A stretch of DNA of 64,000 nt from Cryptomeria japonica (taxonomy: Eukaryota > Streptophyta > Pinopsida > Cupressales > Cupressaceae). Below, one piece after another: positions 44,031 through 54,648 of the stretch. A program made the position numbers and the translations under genes. Location: NCBI RefSeq assembly GCF_030272615.1, contig NC_081413.1, forward strand, positions 717,983,867 to 718,047,866, written 5' to 3'. Within the stretch, counting starts at the first letter, position 1, and every line of letters begins with the position of its first letter. The notes beneath the pieces were generated by a model. The model made no database searches, was not told where the DNA came from, and saw nothing but the letters and a program-made list of their open reading frames with translations.

Positions 44031-46556
44031 ATGCCTGTTGAGACAAGATCAAGATCTAAGAAGATGAGTGAACCAATGTATCAACCCATGGATAACATAG
44101 CAAATTCGCAGTTTCGAACTAGTCAAACAATGCAAGTTGAAGGTTCATCAAACACATCTCTACCACCATATGGAACAGTTCAACTTGGACCACCACCATT
44201 AGATGGACCACTGTTTGTACCGATGAAACCAGGACAAGGGAGTGTCCCACCAACTCCACGAGGAAGTGCACCTTTCAATTGGAATCAGTCCAGCTTGCAA
44301 CATGAAATACAAACATTGTATGAAGAACAAACTCTCTCACAAGGATTTAGTTCAGATCAAGGCATTCAGCAAGAAACAAATCCAAATATTTTACCAGATT
44401 CTTCATCAGATTTTGATGTCTCTGATGATGTTGTCATGTACCTTAAGGATCCAAAGTTGACAAAAAAGATGGATAAATTCTTGAATAAGCTCTTTAAGAG
44501 GTTCCCACAAAAATATCTTGACATGATGAGTAATGTGACCTCCTCAAGTAAGCAAATTAATGTGCAAAAACAAGGTGGTGAGTTGTTAGGTTTCTCTCCG
44601 CATCCAAATGAAGAACATGTGCAACAAGAAACCCAACCCACCTTGATGAGTAAACGTGCTTCAAAGGCATTGACAGTGACTATTCCTCAAAAGTCCACAT
44701 TCAAAACAATAAACAATCCATTGTTTAATGCAACACCTTTAACACCAGATCAAATGAAGGCCACACAAATGTTGATGACAGGTGTCCCTCAACAAGAAGT
44801 GATTCCTCGAATACCAAAAAGTGGACCCAAATCTAAGATGCAAGAAAGCTTTACGATTGGAATGTCTGATCTTACAAATGTTCAAATTGCCTTTCCTTCA
44901 TGCCAAAGCATTAATCCCTTGCCAAAATCCCCCATGCATATTCAAAGTCTAACTCCATGTCAAGAGGATAGTTTAGAGCATGAAGAAATGTGTCTTGAAA
45001 CATATCAAGATCAAGATCCCAAAACCTTATCATCCCATCCAATTGTGGACCAGGACCCCATCTTCCCAGAAACTCATGATGATTCTCCTATTCTTGTCCA
45101 TCATATCCAAAGTCCTATTGACACTCCATTCCTCGAGCAAGATCAAGATATCCCAGTTCATCCAATCCCAAATGATCCCCTTCCATTTCATGAACACAAT
45201 GTCCTTTCAAATCCCATTGATATTCCACTTCCTCAGAAAGATCAAGATATCCCTTCCATTCTTTCCGATGATCCCATTGAAAGTCAAGAGCAAAGCACCT
45301 TTAAAGAAGATTCCAATGATCTTCCTCCTTGTCAAGATCAAATTATTCCTTTAAATCCTCCACAAGATCCACTTGTTCCTCCATCTCCACGTCCTAATAC
45401 TCCATATACATTCCAAGATCACATTTCTTGTGATGATCCCATTATTCCTCCCATTCCATCTCTTGAAGAGCCTATCATCGAACCATGTCCACTACATGAT
45501 CCTAGTCCCCCTCATGATCCTGATACCCCTCATGATTCTAACGTGTCAGTGCAAGATGTTCATGAACCCCCTACATGCATAATGGGTTCTTCCACTTTGG
45601 TGCAATCCGATCCAATTCAAGATCTCATTAGTTCTCTCATATCATATCCACCTCATAATAAACTCGCGTCTTCTAGTCAAGATATCGATAAAGGCAAAGG
45701 TGTAGACCTTCATGAGCAAGAGCCCTTCCATATCAAAGAGTATACTAATGTTCATGGCTACAAAGCTCACACTCAAGGCGTTGGTATCCCTTCAAAGTCA
45801 AAATCCAAATGTCCACCTTCCCCATCATCGCTTCCATCCATTCTAGGTCCCTATATCCCTCCATCTCCTATGCAACATCAGAAAAGGCACACATCTTGGA
45901 GAACCTTCCATCCATCCCACAGGCCTCCATATCATTCCCATCCACACCGACATTCATTCCCTCTTCCAAGCAATTTGGATGCCAAGTATAAGCATCATAA
46001 GTCTAGCAATCCACATGTATTCAAGGATCAACATGTCCAATCTAATCGACATGTCAAAGCAAAGAAAAATATGATCTATAAAGAAAAAGAAAAATACAAA
46101 AGGCCACAAAGGCCCACTGAGCAAAATAAAGCAAAGTCAAAATCTATATGGGTTCCTAAATCCCTTGTGCAAGCAATGCACTCCAAGGAACCACAAAAGC
46201 ATGAAAAATCAAAAACCATGTGGATCCCTAAGAAGCTCCTTGAAGCACAAAGAGAAACATCAAACTTGGCATCCAAAATTGCTATTCCTCCATCCAAACC
46301 TTCCAAGTCTATTTTTCCATCACCTCCTTCATCCATTTTGGGCCCTTATGTCCCAAAATCCCAAGCTATTCCTCCATCCAAATCTCACAATCTGAGATCC
46401 ATTTGTCCTCCATCAATCCATCACCCCTCAAGGTGTGTGCCAATGTCGATCTTGCCTTCATTTCCATCCACTAAAGCCCAATTCTTCCAATACCCTATCC
46501 ATTATCCAATGCATATTTTCCATCCTCCCATCCCTCTCGTCCAATCCTTTGCATAA
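44031..46556 (+). CDS. Element D Pro/Ser-rich protein of unknown function (841 codons)
   Basis: I chose the ATG at 44031 because MPVETRSRSK resembles the starts of E gag and the B protein; the frame is also open upstream to 43815. It is uninterrupted to a TAA at 46554. Residues 1-120 are Pro/Gln-rich; about 145-180 hold a charged helix (YLKDPKLTKKMDKFLNKLFK). The middle is rich in Pro, Asp and Ser with repeated phrases such as QDIPVHPIPNDPLPF and PPHDPDTPHDSN. The last 250 residues are basic, with paired SIWVPKSLVQA and KTMWIPKKLLEAQ motifs. There is no zinc knuckle and no enzyme motif. It fills the place of gag-pol. A diverged gag or an RNA-binding accessory protein is possible; function unknown. 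Confidence 0.75.
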   Translation: MPVETRSRSKKMSEPMYQPMDNIANSQFRTSQTMQVEGSSNTSLPPYGTVQLGPPPLDGPLFVPMKPGQGSVPPTPRGSAPFNWNQSSLQHEIQTLYEEQTLSQGFSSDQGIQQETNPNILPDSSSDFDVSDDVVMYLKDPKLTKKMDKFLNKLFKRFPQKYLDMMSNVTSSSKQINVQKQGGELLGFSPHPNEEHVQQETQPTLMSKRASKALTVTIPQKSTFKTINNPLFNATPLTPDQMKATQMLMTGVPQQEVIPRIPKSGPKSKMQESFTIGMSDLTNVQIAFPSCQSINPLPKSPMHIQSLTPCQEDSLEHEEMCLETYQDQDPKTLSSHPIVDQDPIFPETHDDSPILVHHIQSPIDTPFLEQDQDIPVHPIPNDPLPFHEHNVLSNPIDIPLPQKDQDIPSILSDDPIESQEQSTFKEDSNDLPPCQDQIIPLNPPQDPLVPPSPRPNTPYTFQDHISCDDPIIPPIPSLEEPIIEPCPLHDPSPPHDPDTPHDSNVSVQDVHEPPTCIMGSSTLVQSDPIQDLISSLISYPPHNKLASSSQDIDKGKGVDLHEQEPFHIKEYTNVHGYKAHTQGVGIPSKSKSKCPPSPSSLPSILGPYIPPSPMQHQKRHTSWRTFHPSHRPPYHSHPHRHSFPLPSNLDAKYKHHKSSNPHVFKDQHVQSNRHVKAKKNMIYKEKEKYKRPQRPTEQNKAKSKSIWVPKSLVQAMHSKEPQKHEKSKTMWIPKKLLEAQRETSNLASKIAIPPSKPSKSIFPSPPSSILGPYVPKSQAIPPSKSHNLRSICPPSIHHPSRCVPMSILPSFPSTKAQFFQYPIHYPMHIFHPPIPLVQSFA

Positions 46557-48855
46557 ATCCTCGCCTTAGTTTCATCTTATTTTACACGTCCTTATCCTAC
46601 CAACGTCTTTGAGCATACTTTTAAAGGTCATGGTCCATTCTTTTCAAGGCTACTATCCAAACAAAAAGACGCTTGAGTCCTTCTTCCATCCCCTATCATG
46701 TGTCCATCTTCTTCTGAAAAAGTCAAAAAAGTAAAAAAAAAAAAGTAAAAAAAAAAAGACAAAAGAAAAAAAAAGGAAAAGAATAAAGAAAAATAATTCG
46801 TCCACTGGTGAAAACCTGGCAAATAGGCGCCTTGGGCAAGTACCACGATGAAAACCTGGCAAACAGGCATCATGTGTAATTTATGAACTTCTTGCAAACC
46901 ACACTTGGGGGCAGGTTTCCTCCTTCATATCCTATTGCCCTTCATTATCCTATCATATCATGTCATACTCCTCCATTATCCTATTGTCCTTCATGTCCAG
47001 TTTCCCTTTCCACCTTTGATTTTGACAAGGCTGAGGATTATCATGAGCATCACGCGTCTTGTTTGCAGCTTTTAGTCTATCATAGCTTTTGGTCATTTAT
47101 CCATTTGCTTATTATAACCTTTCATCCATATTCCCTACCTTATTGCAACTTTTTGCCACTATCCCTTATCCTATCCCGACCTTCAGTCCATGTCCTTTAT
47201 CCATTCTTGGTCTTGCTTATCCTATCCATCTCTTATCACTATCCATACATTCTTTTTCATTCCTTGATCTTGATCTGACATAAGGACACAAAATTTAAAC
47301 ATGGTTTCAAAAACCTCTTGACATGTCCCTCATGCCATGTCACTGCTTTACATTGTCATATCCAGTCTCTTGTCCCATCACGCAAAAGCTCTTGGAAATT
47401 GCATCTGCGTTGTCTCCATAATAAAAGGCCTTTGTCTTCCCTCTATCCACCATCATTTCAGCAAGCCTATTTATTCACCTATCATATTCCTTGCCTTGCT
47501 AGACACTGGGGGTAAAATTTGAAAAAAGTCATAAAAATTTGAAAAAAGTCCTGAAAAAAGTCATAAAAATTTGAAAAATGTCCTGAAAAAATCCATAAAA
47601 ATTGAAAAATGACCTGAAAAAAAGTCTTAAAAATTGAAAAAATGACCTGAAAAAAATCTCATAAAAATTGAAAAATGTCCTGAAAAAATCATAAAAAATT
47701 GAAAAATGACCTGAAATAAGATGATAAAAATCAAATAATGTCCTGAAAAAATCCAAAAAAATCGTCTAAAGTCCTGAAAAAATTTCAAAAAAATTATAAA
47801 ACTCAAGAAAACAAAAACAAACATTTTGCAATAAGGTATTCCCTTTGTGCATTGACAGATCACTGAGCATTCATCCAACGACACTTGCAATCAATCAAAC
47901 ACTGTGCTTTAATGAAATCATGCATTACCAGATGAACTTTTCAATCAAAATCAAACGTTCAAACTGATCACAATTGTCATACAATCGAATATCAGCATTA
48001 CAAATCATTTGTCCTTGTCACATTATCATGGGTCTTATACAGGGTGTGGTATACTCGAAACCAGACCGTGTCCTGTCTTAGACGGGGTACCGCATTTCCT
48101 GAAACCAGACAGCATGATCGTCCTAACAGCACGTTCAATTTTTGACAATAAAGATCAAGATGTTTGTTTGATTTGCTTGAATTTGTGAGTCTTATCTTTT
48201 TATTGATTTATCTTTGGCTTCGATCATGTTCCTATGTTGCTCGATGAGGTCACTGAGTGATTTAGAGTGACCGGGATGGCTCATGGTCTCTTTCTTTTCT
48301 TTTGATTGTGATTGTCGTTTGTCTGTGATGTGTCTGTCTTTTGCAAAAAGGGTTGCATTTCAGCTTTGGCCTTCAATGCCATGATGCTACGCATCCATTT
48401 TGCTATATAAAAATAAAGGTTCTCACCTAAAAAGTGCATTACTGAAAGCAAGCTTTCATCATCTCTAACTGTCTTCTATCTCATTTTCTTTTTACTAACA
48501 TTTCTTCCGTCCGGTCGGATAGTCAGTTCGGTCTAGTGCTCCGATATCCAAAAACCTATGTTGCATCCTGCATCCATTTGGTTAGTACATTTGCATATTA
48601 CATCAAGCATTTTATCCATTTCATTTCATAAATACATCCAAAATACATAAAAATGCATCCATACATGTTCATAAACCAGTGCATAAGTCATCCATACATG
48701 CAAAAAACATAAGTCATAACATATTGCATCCATCATATCGATGCGTATCCTATCACATATCATAATCATGTCGGAGTACACAATCGGACTGTCTGTCCTA
48801 AGTATGGCCCGCAGGCTGACTACAAAATGGCAAACTACATAATGTCCACTGTCTG
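46557..48855 (+). mobile_element. Element D 3' noncoding region
   Basis: It holds an A-rich run (46729-46790), the paired GAAAACCTGGCAAA motif (46811 and 46851), a block matching B at 32040-32440, eight tandem units of about 31 bases (47519-47800), and a block (47830-48850) that is also found twice in A and once in B. No gene on the plus strand. Confidence 0.75.
47519..47800 (+). repeat. Tandem 31-base repeat in the D 3' region
   Basis: CCTGA recurs at about 47551, 47582, 47613, 47646, 47679, 47710, 47741 and 47773, in units like TGAAAAATGACCTGAAAAAA plus an ATCATAAAAAT spacer. Equivalent arrays lie at 24900-25075 in A and 31690-31820 in B. Confidence 0.85.
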
Positions 48856-49226
48856 TCATAAGGAGTACGTGCCTCTGTCACTGGGTGCTCCCTCTATCCT
48901 CCTCATCCCCGCAATGTCCCGTAAGCCATTAAAATTCATGAAATTTAAAACATGGGTTTTCGAGATACATACCGCTGCTCCTCCGTCCTCCGGTAGTCTG
49001 AATGTGTGTACACGTTCTCCAAGGTGATCCGCTGTTGGAATGTTTGCCATTTGTTTGCAAGTGTCCTTGTCCAGAGCAACAAATCCTCCTCTTTAGCTAG
49101 TGCAAATGAGTCATTTTCACCCTCTTGGTCCCATTTATAGCTCTTTGTCATTGCATAGATGGACGTGCGTCCTCTCCATCTTATGTTGGTCGCGGTCTTG
49201 TGCACCTTAAATTGATTGTCTGTCAT
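48856..49226 (-). pseudogene. Antisense frame of D
   Basis: On the strand opposite to D, a frame from 49226 reads MTDNQFKVHKTATNIRWRGR, WDQEGENDSFALAKEEDLLL and ITLENVYTHSDYRRTEEQRY to 48945. An overlapping frame from 49050 reads DHLGERVHTFRLPEDGGAAV to 48856. The first looks like an ordinary folded protein fragment. It lies just inside the polypurine tract. Tat-lineage elements are known to carry antisense frames in this place, some with a plant mobile domain. I cannot confirm that domain here. The A copy (27271-27960) preserves a different, acidic part, so each element seems to hold only a piece. Confidence 0.45.
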
Positions 49227-49401
49227 GCATCCGATCTCCGATTGTCAGTCCGTTTGATCCTATCATTTTTTATTGATCAATTGGCCTCTTTTCTGCATGT
49301 TTTTGGCCAATTCCTCGAGGGGGCATGCATATGTCATTATCGTTGTCTGGGGCATTTTTTGTTATTGTTCTTTGAAACAACGCTCAAAATCGCATTGTCT
49401 C

Positions 49402-49415
49402 AAAGAGGGGCAAAA
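49402..49415 (+). other. Element D polypurine tract
   Basis: AAAGAGGGGCAAAA directly precedes the 3' LTR. The same tract in complement adjoins the LTRs of A, B and G. Confidence 0.85.
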
Positions 49416-50966
49416 TGTAGACACCTAAAAATGGTCAAACGCTTGCGAGGTCATACTTTAACATTTGCGCATTGCCTCATTTTAGGTTTTTGCATCGCAT
49501 TAACATTTCTCCTATGTCACGCACTTGGTCTTTATCATTTGCAAACATTGAGTCATTCTTCTACATTCTTCAATCATCTTGTCTTCGAATTTGGTCTTGT
49601 CGACAACATTATCCAGTCATGATTTTGATCAATTTTACTCTGTCGCATCAATGTGCGTATTCATTTGTCATCATTTTGGACATCGTCAATCCTAATTAGG
49701 GTTTTGTCCTCCTAGCAATCTTGTCAATCTTATCATCAATCTTATCATTTTGGACATCGTCAATCCTAATTAGGGTTTTGTCCTCTTATCAATCTTGTCG
49801 ATTTATCATCAATCCTTTAATCTTGTCATTTTACGATCGATTTGTCATCGATCGTTGTCATGTTCGATCTTGTCATCTTGCGATTCATTTTGTTGTAGAT
49901 CCTCGTCCTCTTGTCAATTTTGTCATTTTGTGATTATTTCGCTATCGATCATTGTCTGTCTCAATTATGTCAATTTGGATCAATTTGTCATTGTTCCTCG
50001 TCAATTGGCGCATTTATCAAATCATTTTGTTGCATTGATCATTTATCAATTCAAAATCATGACATTAATTATCTTCAATCAAGACCTAATTGTCATTTTC
50101 ACATTTCTAATTCGTCTTCTAGGGTTTTATGATTTATTCATTTAACCTAATTTGTCATTTCTTCCTTTAGGATTAAATAAATTACTTATTTATCCTAAGT
50201 CTTCTCATTACAATTAAATCTTTATTTAATTGGCTAATTATTCCTCTTTGTGAATTGATTAATAAATGAAAAATTATTAATTAATTCACTAATTCACTAA
50301 ATTCTAATTTCCATCAATTTCTAATTCCTAATTTTCATCAATTTCAATTTTTCTAATTTTTCTAATTTCTAATTTCTTTTCCCTCCTATTTCATCTCCTA
50401 ATTCTATGGGAATGACATTTCAATTTGTCATAAATTGTCATAATTGATAATTAATCAATTTGACATAGAATGTGTCATAATTTGTCATCAATTATCAATC
50501 AATCAAATTGTGCATTGAAAGTGCATAATTTGTCATAATTTGTCATATTGATTTGCAATTTCCATTTGAATTGCATCATGCTAATCTTGTCACTTATCCA
50601 ATTCTTCTATAAATTGGATGATTTTCAATCAAATCAAATCCCTTCAATCACTTCATGAATTCTAAATTGCTAACAAACTACTGAATTTTCGTTCTAGTAC
50701 TCTTGAGCTTTTTGCTTTCAATTGTGAGAGCACTTGTAGGTGAGATCCACAAACCCATTGAAGAGGAAAGAACAACAATGGAGCTGCATGGAAGAAGCAT
50801 ATGGTTTGCATGACATTTTCTTTTAAATGCTTTGTTTTTGTGCCTCTATTGAATGTGCTTTAGAATTAGGTTCATTTCAATGAGTGTTCTCATGATATTG
50901 CTTTGATTGTTTAGTGTTTTGATTGATCTACTTATCTTGTGATGAATCCTAATTTCTTATGCGACA
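49416..50966 (+). mobile_element. Element D 3' LTR
   Basis: Same length and ends as 40186-41736; about six differences. ATACC follows at 50967. Confidence 0.92.
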
Positions 50967-50971
50967 ATACC

Positions 50972-52174
50972 AACTGGAAAGATGGCAAACCCCAAAATGA
51001 GAAGCCTAAATTGCTCAGAATCAAGATACCCCATATCCCTTAAAAGGGAAAAATGTCCATAATATAGAAAACACTCCTTGGTGTATTGCTTGTGATGGGC
51101 CATATTCTCCTCATCAGTGTGTAGTAGCTCAAGCCCTTGAAGAGTCCATGAGACAAGAAATTGAGCCTGACATTAACATGTTTGAGACTATTATAGAAAG
51201 TGATGAGGAATCTATACAAGGTGAATGTAGTGATGTGTTTGATAAATGAAAGGTTTGTTCAAGGACAACTAACACTGAACTGGCATCCTACCTTGAATGT
51301 GGTAACGATTGAAGATGAAGAAGTTCATCTTAGAAGGCCTAGTGAGGAAGAAGTTAAAAATCTCACCAAAGCTGCTATTGCTAAAGCAAAACACAATTAC
51401 AACTTAAGGAGCACCAAGAAGGACATTGATCAGGGTGAACCTGGTTCCATGTTCATAAAAGAGGTTACTCAAAAGGGGGCAACAAGTAGTGCTACTACTT
51501 TCCCTAAAATTGGTCAAGAAAAGAAGGAAAAGGTTAAAGATGTACCCAACAGTACAGATGATAAAATTACCAATGATATACAAGGAGTTGCCATAGCAAA
51601 AAGGGCAAGTCAGCTTAAGGTAGAAAGAGTTAGAGCTAATACTAAATTAAGTAGTAGTTCCACATTTGACATGGCTCAAGCTCTTACACAAATGAAGGTT
51701 ACTGTACTATTAATAGAATTACTGAAAATAAAAGAACATAGGGATGTAGCTTTGTCTTTATTTTCTAATGTATCTGACAGTGACACAGTCCTACCCACCG
51801 GTTCAGCTAAAATTGGAAAGGATCAGGAATTCCAAACCCTAGAGGTTTATGTTGAAACCACTATTACTCAAGAGCCTTCACAGGTAGATCCTTTTTATGT
51901 TACTTTGTTAGTAAATAACTGGTTGATAAAAAACTGCATGATAGATTCAGGAGTTGCTGCTAATGTAATGCCCTATGGCGTTATGAAAGAATTAGGACTG
52001 TCAGTAACCACTGTATATGGAAAATGCTATGCTATGGATAACAGGGAAGCACCTATGATAGGGACAATGAGAGATGTTGAAGTAAAAATAGCAGCATTCC
52101 CTGAGGCAACTTATAAAATGGACGTCATTGTTACTGACACTAAACTCCATTATGGTATGTTGTTGTCCAGGTAG
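50972..52174 (+). pseudogene. Element C gag end and protease
   Basis: It continues gag after D: NWKDGKPQNEKPKLLRIK, a TAA near 51041, then a knuckle-like CIACDGPYSPHQC near 51088 and a Glu-rich stretch to about 51240. After a frame change the protease frame runs from about 51240 to a TAG at 52172: a basic linker with HNYNLRSTKK, a long charged spacer, then the aspartic protease core near 51930 (CMIDSGVAANVMPYGVMKEL) followed by GKCYAMDNREAPMIGTM. The D-S-G active site is present; family members usually read DSGAS. Protease cuts the polyprotein inside the particle. No downstream flap residue can be assigned with confidence. Confidence 0.75.
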
Positions 52175-52189
52175 CAGGTAGCAACAGTA

Positions 52190-52879
52190 GGAGGAAATGT
52201 CCAACTGGATTTATCTTATGCCACCATTCCAATCAATGGGAATCAGGTCAAGTTGTACAGAGAACCACGTGCTCCTAGGGTAATTGAAAATGTAGATCCT
52301 AGTATGCTCAATTGTATGATTGATGTGGACCTTGATAATTTCAGACTACAACCAATTTTACCCCAGTTGAAGAATACTGACCCCATTGTGGTCGAACTAG
52401 AATCACAACAACATGGTTTATGGCAGATATATTTTGATGGAGCTTTCTCTAAAGAAGGATCTGGAGTAGGGGTTCTTTTTGTATCTCCATCAAGTATAAC
52501 TTGTAAGTATTCCTTCTTACTGGCTTTCCAGTGCACAAATAATACTACAAAATATGAAGCCCTATTATTGGGGCTTGAATTTGCAAAAAGGCATGGAATC
52601 TAGCTATTGAAAGTTTTAGGGGACTCAGAATTGGTTGTCTCTCAGGTAAGATCCAAATATGCATCCAAAAATGATAGATTAAAGAGGTATAAACATGCAG
52701 TTTGGGATGTCATTGAGCATTTTAGTGCATTTTCTATTAATTGGATAGAGAGATCAAAAAATATTATGGCAGATTTTCTAGCTAATGTTGCATTGAAAAA
52801 TAATGATGCAACACTAATCGGCATCTCCACTGTGGAAATAAAATTTAGGCCTGCCATCCCTGATAATGTGTATAATTAG
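52190..52879 (+). pseudogene. Element C extra RNase H, placed before reverse transcriptase
   Basis: Between protease and reverse transcriptase the frame encodes a complete RNase H of the type found as a second domain in Tat elements: IYFDGAFSKEGSGVGVLF (first Asp), NNTTKYEALLLGLEFA (Glu), LGDSELVVSQV (second Asp) and SKNIMADFLANVAL (last Asp), so all four acidic positions are kept. A single TAG near 52601 interrupts it (GI-stop-LL), and a TAG at 52877 ends it before the RT linker. The fold cleaves RNA in RNA/DNA hybrids. In A, and in Tat elements as I know them, this domain lies after reverse transcriptase and directly before integrase. Here it lies before. It may be authentic order or an old rearrangement. 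Confidence 0.75.
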
Positions 52880-53976
52880 CAAGTTTTTGCTGATGATGAA
52901 GATATTCTTAGGTTCATTCAATGTGTTGATGATTATGATGGACAAAAGATTAATTGCAATGCATTGGTGGAGGTGGTTGACAATAAGGAAACAGTGTTTG
53001 GAAACAACTTTGTCCAGTTGGAAACAAATGAGATACCTAAGGGGTTGGTAGAACTAGAGAGCATGTTTAGTTACAATGATGGTCACTTACATCAGCAAGC
53101 TACCACCAAGTTGGAAGAATTGGAGGAGGTAAACCTGGGGATTGAATCATCCCCTAAGTTAGTATACATTGGGAAGAAATTACCCCCTCATGTCAGAACT
53201 AATCTTATTAATTTATTGAAAAGATATAAACATGTTTTTCCTTGGTCTTATGAAGACCTAAAGGCGTATAGACAAGACCATTTTCAACATGAAGTTCCTT
53301 TACTTCCAGATGCTAAGCCTTTCAGACAAAAGCAGAGACCTTTTAATCCCCTGTTAGAAACCAAGATGCAACAAGAATTGACTAAGTTAAGAGAAGGGGG
53401 GATTATCAAACCCATAAGACATTCTTCATGGGTCTCCAATTTGGTCCCAGTAAGAAAGAAAAATGGGGATATTAGATTGTGTGTGGATTTTAGAAATTTG
53501 AATGTTGCTTCTTTAAAAGACAATTACTCTTCCCCCAATATGGAACCTATGCTACAGAGAGTAACAGGTTGTGATCTTTTGTCCATGATGGATGGTTTTT
53601 CAGGATACAATCAAGTGTTAGTGAGGGAATCTGAACAGTTCAAAATTGCTTTCACTACTCCATGGGGAACATATGTCTATGTAAGAATGTCATTTGGATT
53701 AAAAAATGCTAGAGCTACATTTCAGAGAGCTATGGATGTAGCCTTCAAATAATTCATCAATATAATCATGGTGGTTTATCAAGATGATCTAACTTGCTTC
53801 TCTAAAAAGGTCAATGACCACTGTGGACATTTGGAAAAGGTGTTCAATAAGGCTTTGGAATTTGGTGTGTCATTAAATCCCAAGAAGTGTCATTTTGGGG
53901 TCACCGAAGGAAAATTATTGGGGCATATTGTTTCCAAGGAAGGGGTAAGAATAGACCCTAAAAGAATTGAGCAATA
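52880..53976 (+). pseudogene. Element C reverse transcriptase
   Basis: A linker (KLVYIGKKLPPHVRTNLINL, FPWSYEDLKAYRQD) typical of Athila/Tat elements leads into the polymerase: PFRQKQRPFNPLLETKMQQE, a GGIIKPIRHSSWVSNLVPVR block, RLCVDFRNLN, then SMMDGFSGYNQV with the first catalytic Asp, TPWGTYVYVRMSFGLKNA, and the YQDD box at about 53778 with the second and third. It copies element RNA to DNA. A TAA at 53750 (one transition from CAA) splits the frame just before YQDD, and a TAA at 53975 follows GVRIDPKRIEQ; the next block is in another frame. All catalytic residues are readable, but no full enzyme can be made. Confidence 0.88.
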
Positions 53977-53982
53977 AACAAG

Positions 53983-54648
53983 GTGTCTGAACCGAAGAAT
54001 GTTAAAGGTATTCAATCCTTTTTAGGCAAAGTAAATTTTGTTAGAAGATTCATTGCAAGCTTTGTAGAGATAGTGAAGCCCATTGTCAAGTTTCTCAAGA
54101 AGGATACCAAGTTTTGTTGGGATCAAGAGGCCTCAAAGGCTTTTTCTGAAATTAAAAGGGCCATTCAGGAAGCACCAGTGCTGAAATCTCCTGATTACAG
54201 TAAGCCCTTCTCTCTATTCTCTTTTGCTTCATACCATATAGTAGCTGTAGTGTTGTTACAAAAAGATAATGAGGGATATGAACATCCCATAGCCTTTTAT
54301 AGCAAGTCTTTGCAAGCAGCAGAATTGAAGTATGAAACCATGGAGAAATAGGCTTATGCTTTAGTTAAAGTTGTCAAAGATTTCAGGCCATACCATGTGA
54401 ATGCACAAATCACTGCTTATGTCCCACATGTTGCAGTCAAGGATATTTTATCCCAATATGAGGTTATAGGGAAAAGGTGCAGATGGATTAATAGAATCCA
54501 AGAATTTGACTTGGAAATAAATATCACTAAATTGGTGAGAGGCTTAGGTCTGGCCAAGCTCATGACTGAATCTAATCTTCTGAATGTTGAGATACATAAT
54601 GTTGAAATCAAAAGTACTTCAGTCACTAGTATTGAAAGACAACCTTAG
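53983..54648 (+). pseudogene. Element C native RNase H, catalytic site degraded
   Basis: It follows reverse transcriptase as in all Ty3 elements: NVKGIQSFLGKVNFVRRFIA (the connection), then FSLFSFASYHIVAVVLLQKD where TDAS is usual, so the first catalytic Asp reads as Phe, then HPIAFYSKSLQAAELKYETM and, after a TAG at 54349, ALVKVVKDFRPY. The end reads ITKLVRGLGLAKLMTES where VADALSR is usual, so the last Asp region is also not recognisable. The domain looks like a tether between polymerase and integrase. That fits the presence of a second, complete RNase H in the same element. Decay after insertion is the alternative. Confidence 0.72.

Larger units (their letters stand above)
40186..50966 (+). 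mobile_element. Element D, young non-autonomous Ty3-type element
   Basis: Two LTRs of 1551 bases each, a Trp primer site, a 2.3 kb leader, one long protein gene, a 2.9 kb 3' region with tandem repeats and an antisense frame, and a polypurine tract. I found about six base differences between the LTRs. No protease, reverse transcriptase, RNase H or integrase motif occurs anywhere in its 7.7 kb internal region, so it would depend on proteins from another element. Leader and 3' sequences tie it to B and A, and the start of its protein to the gag of E. Confidence 0.88.
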
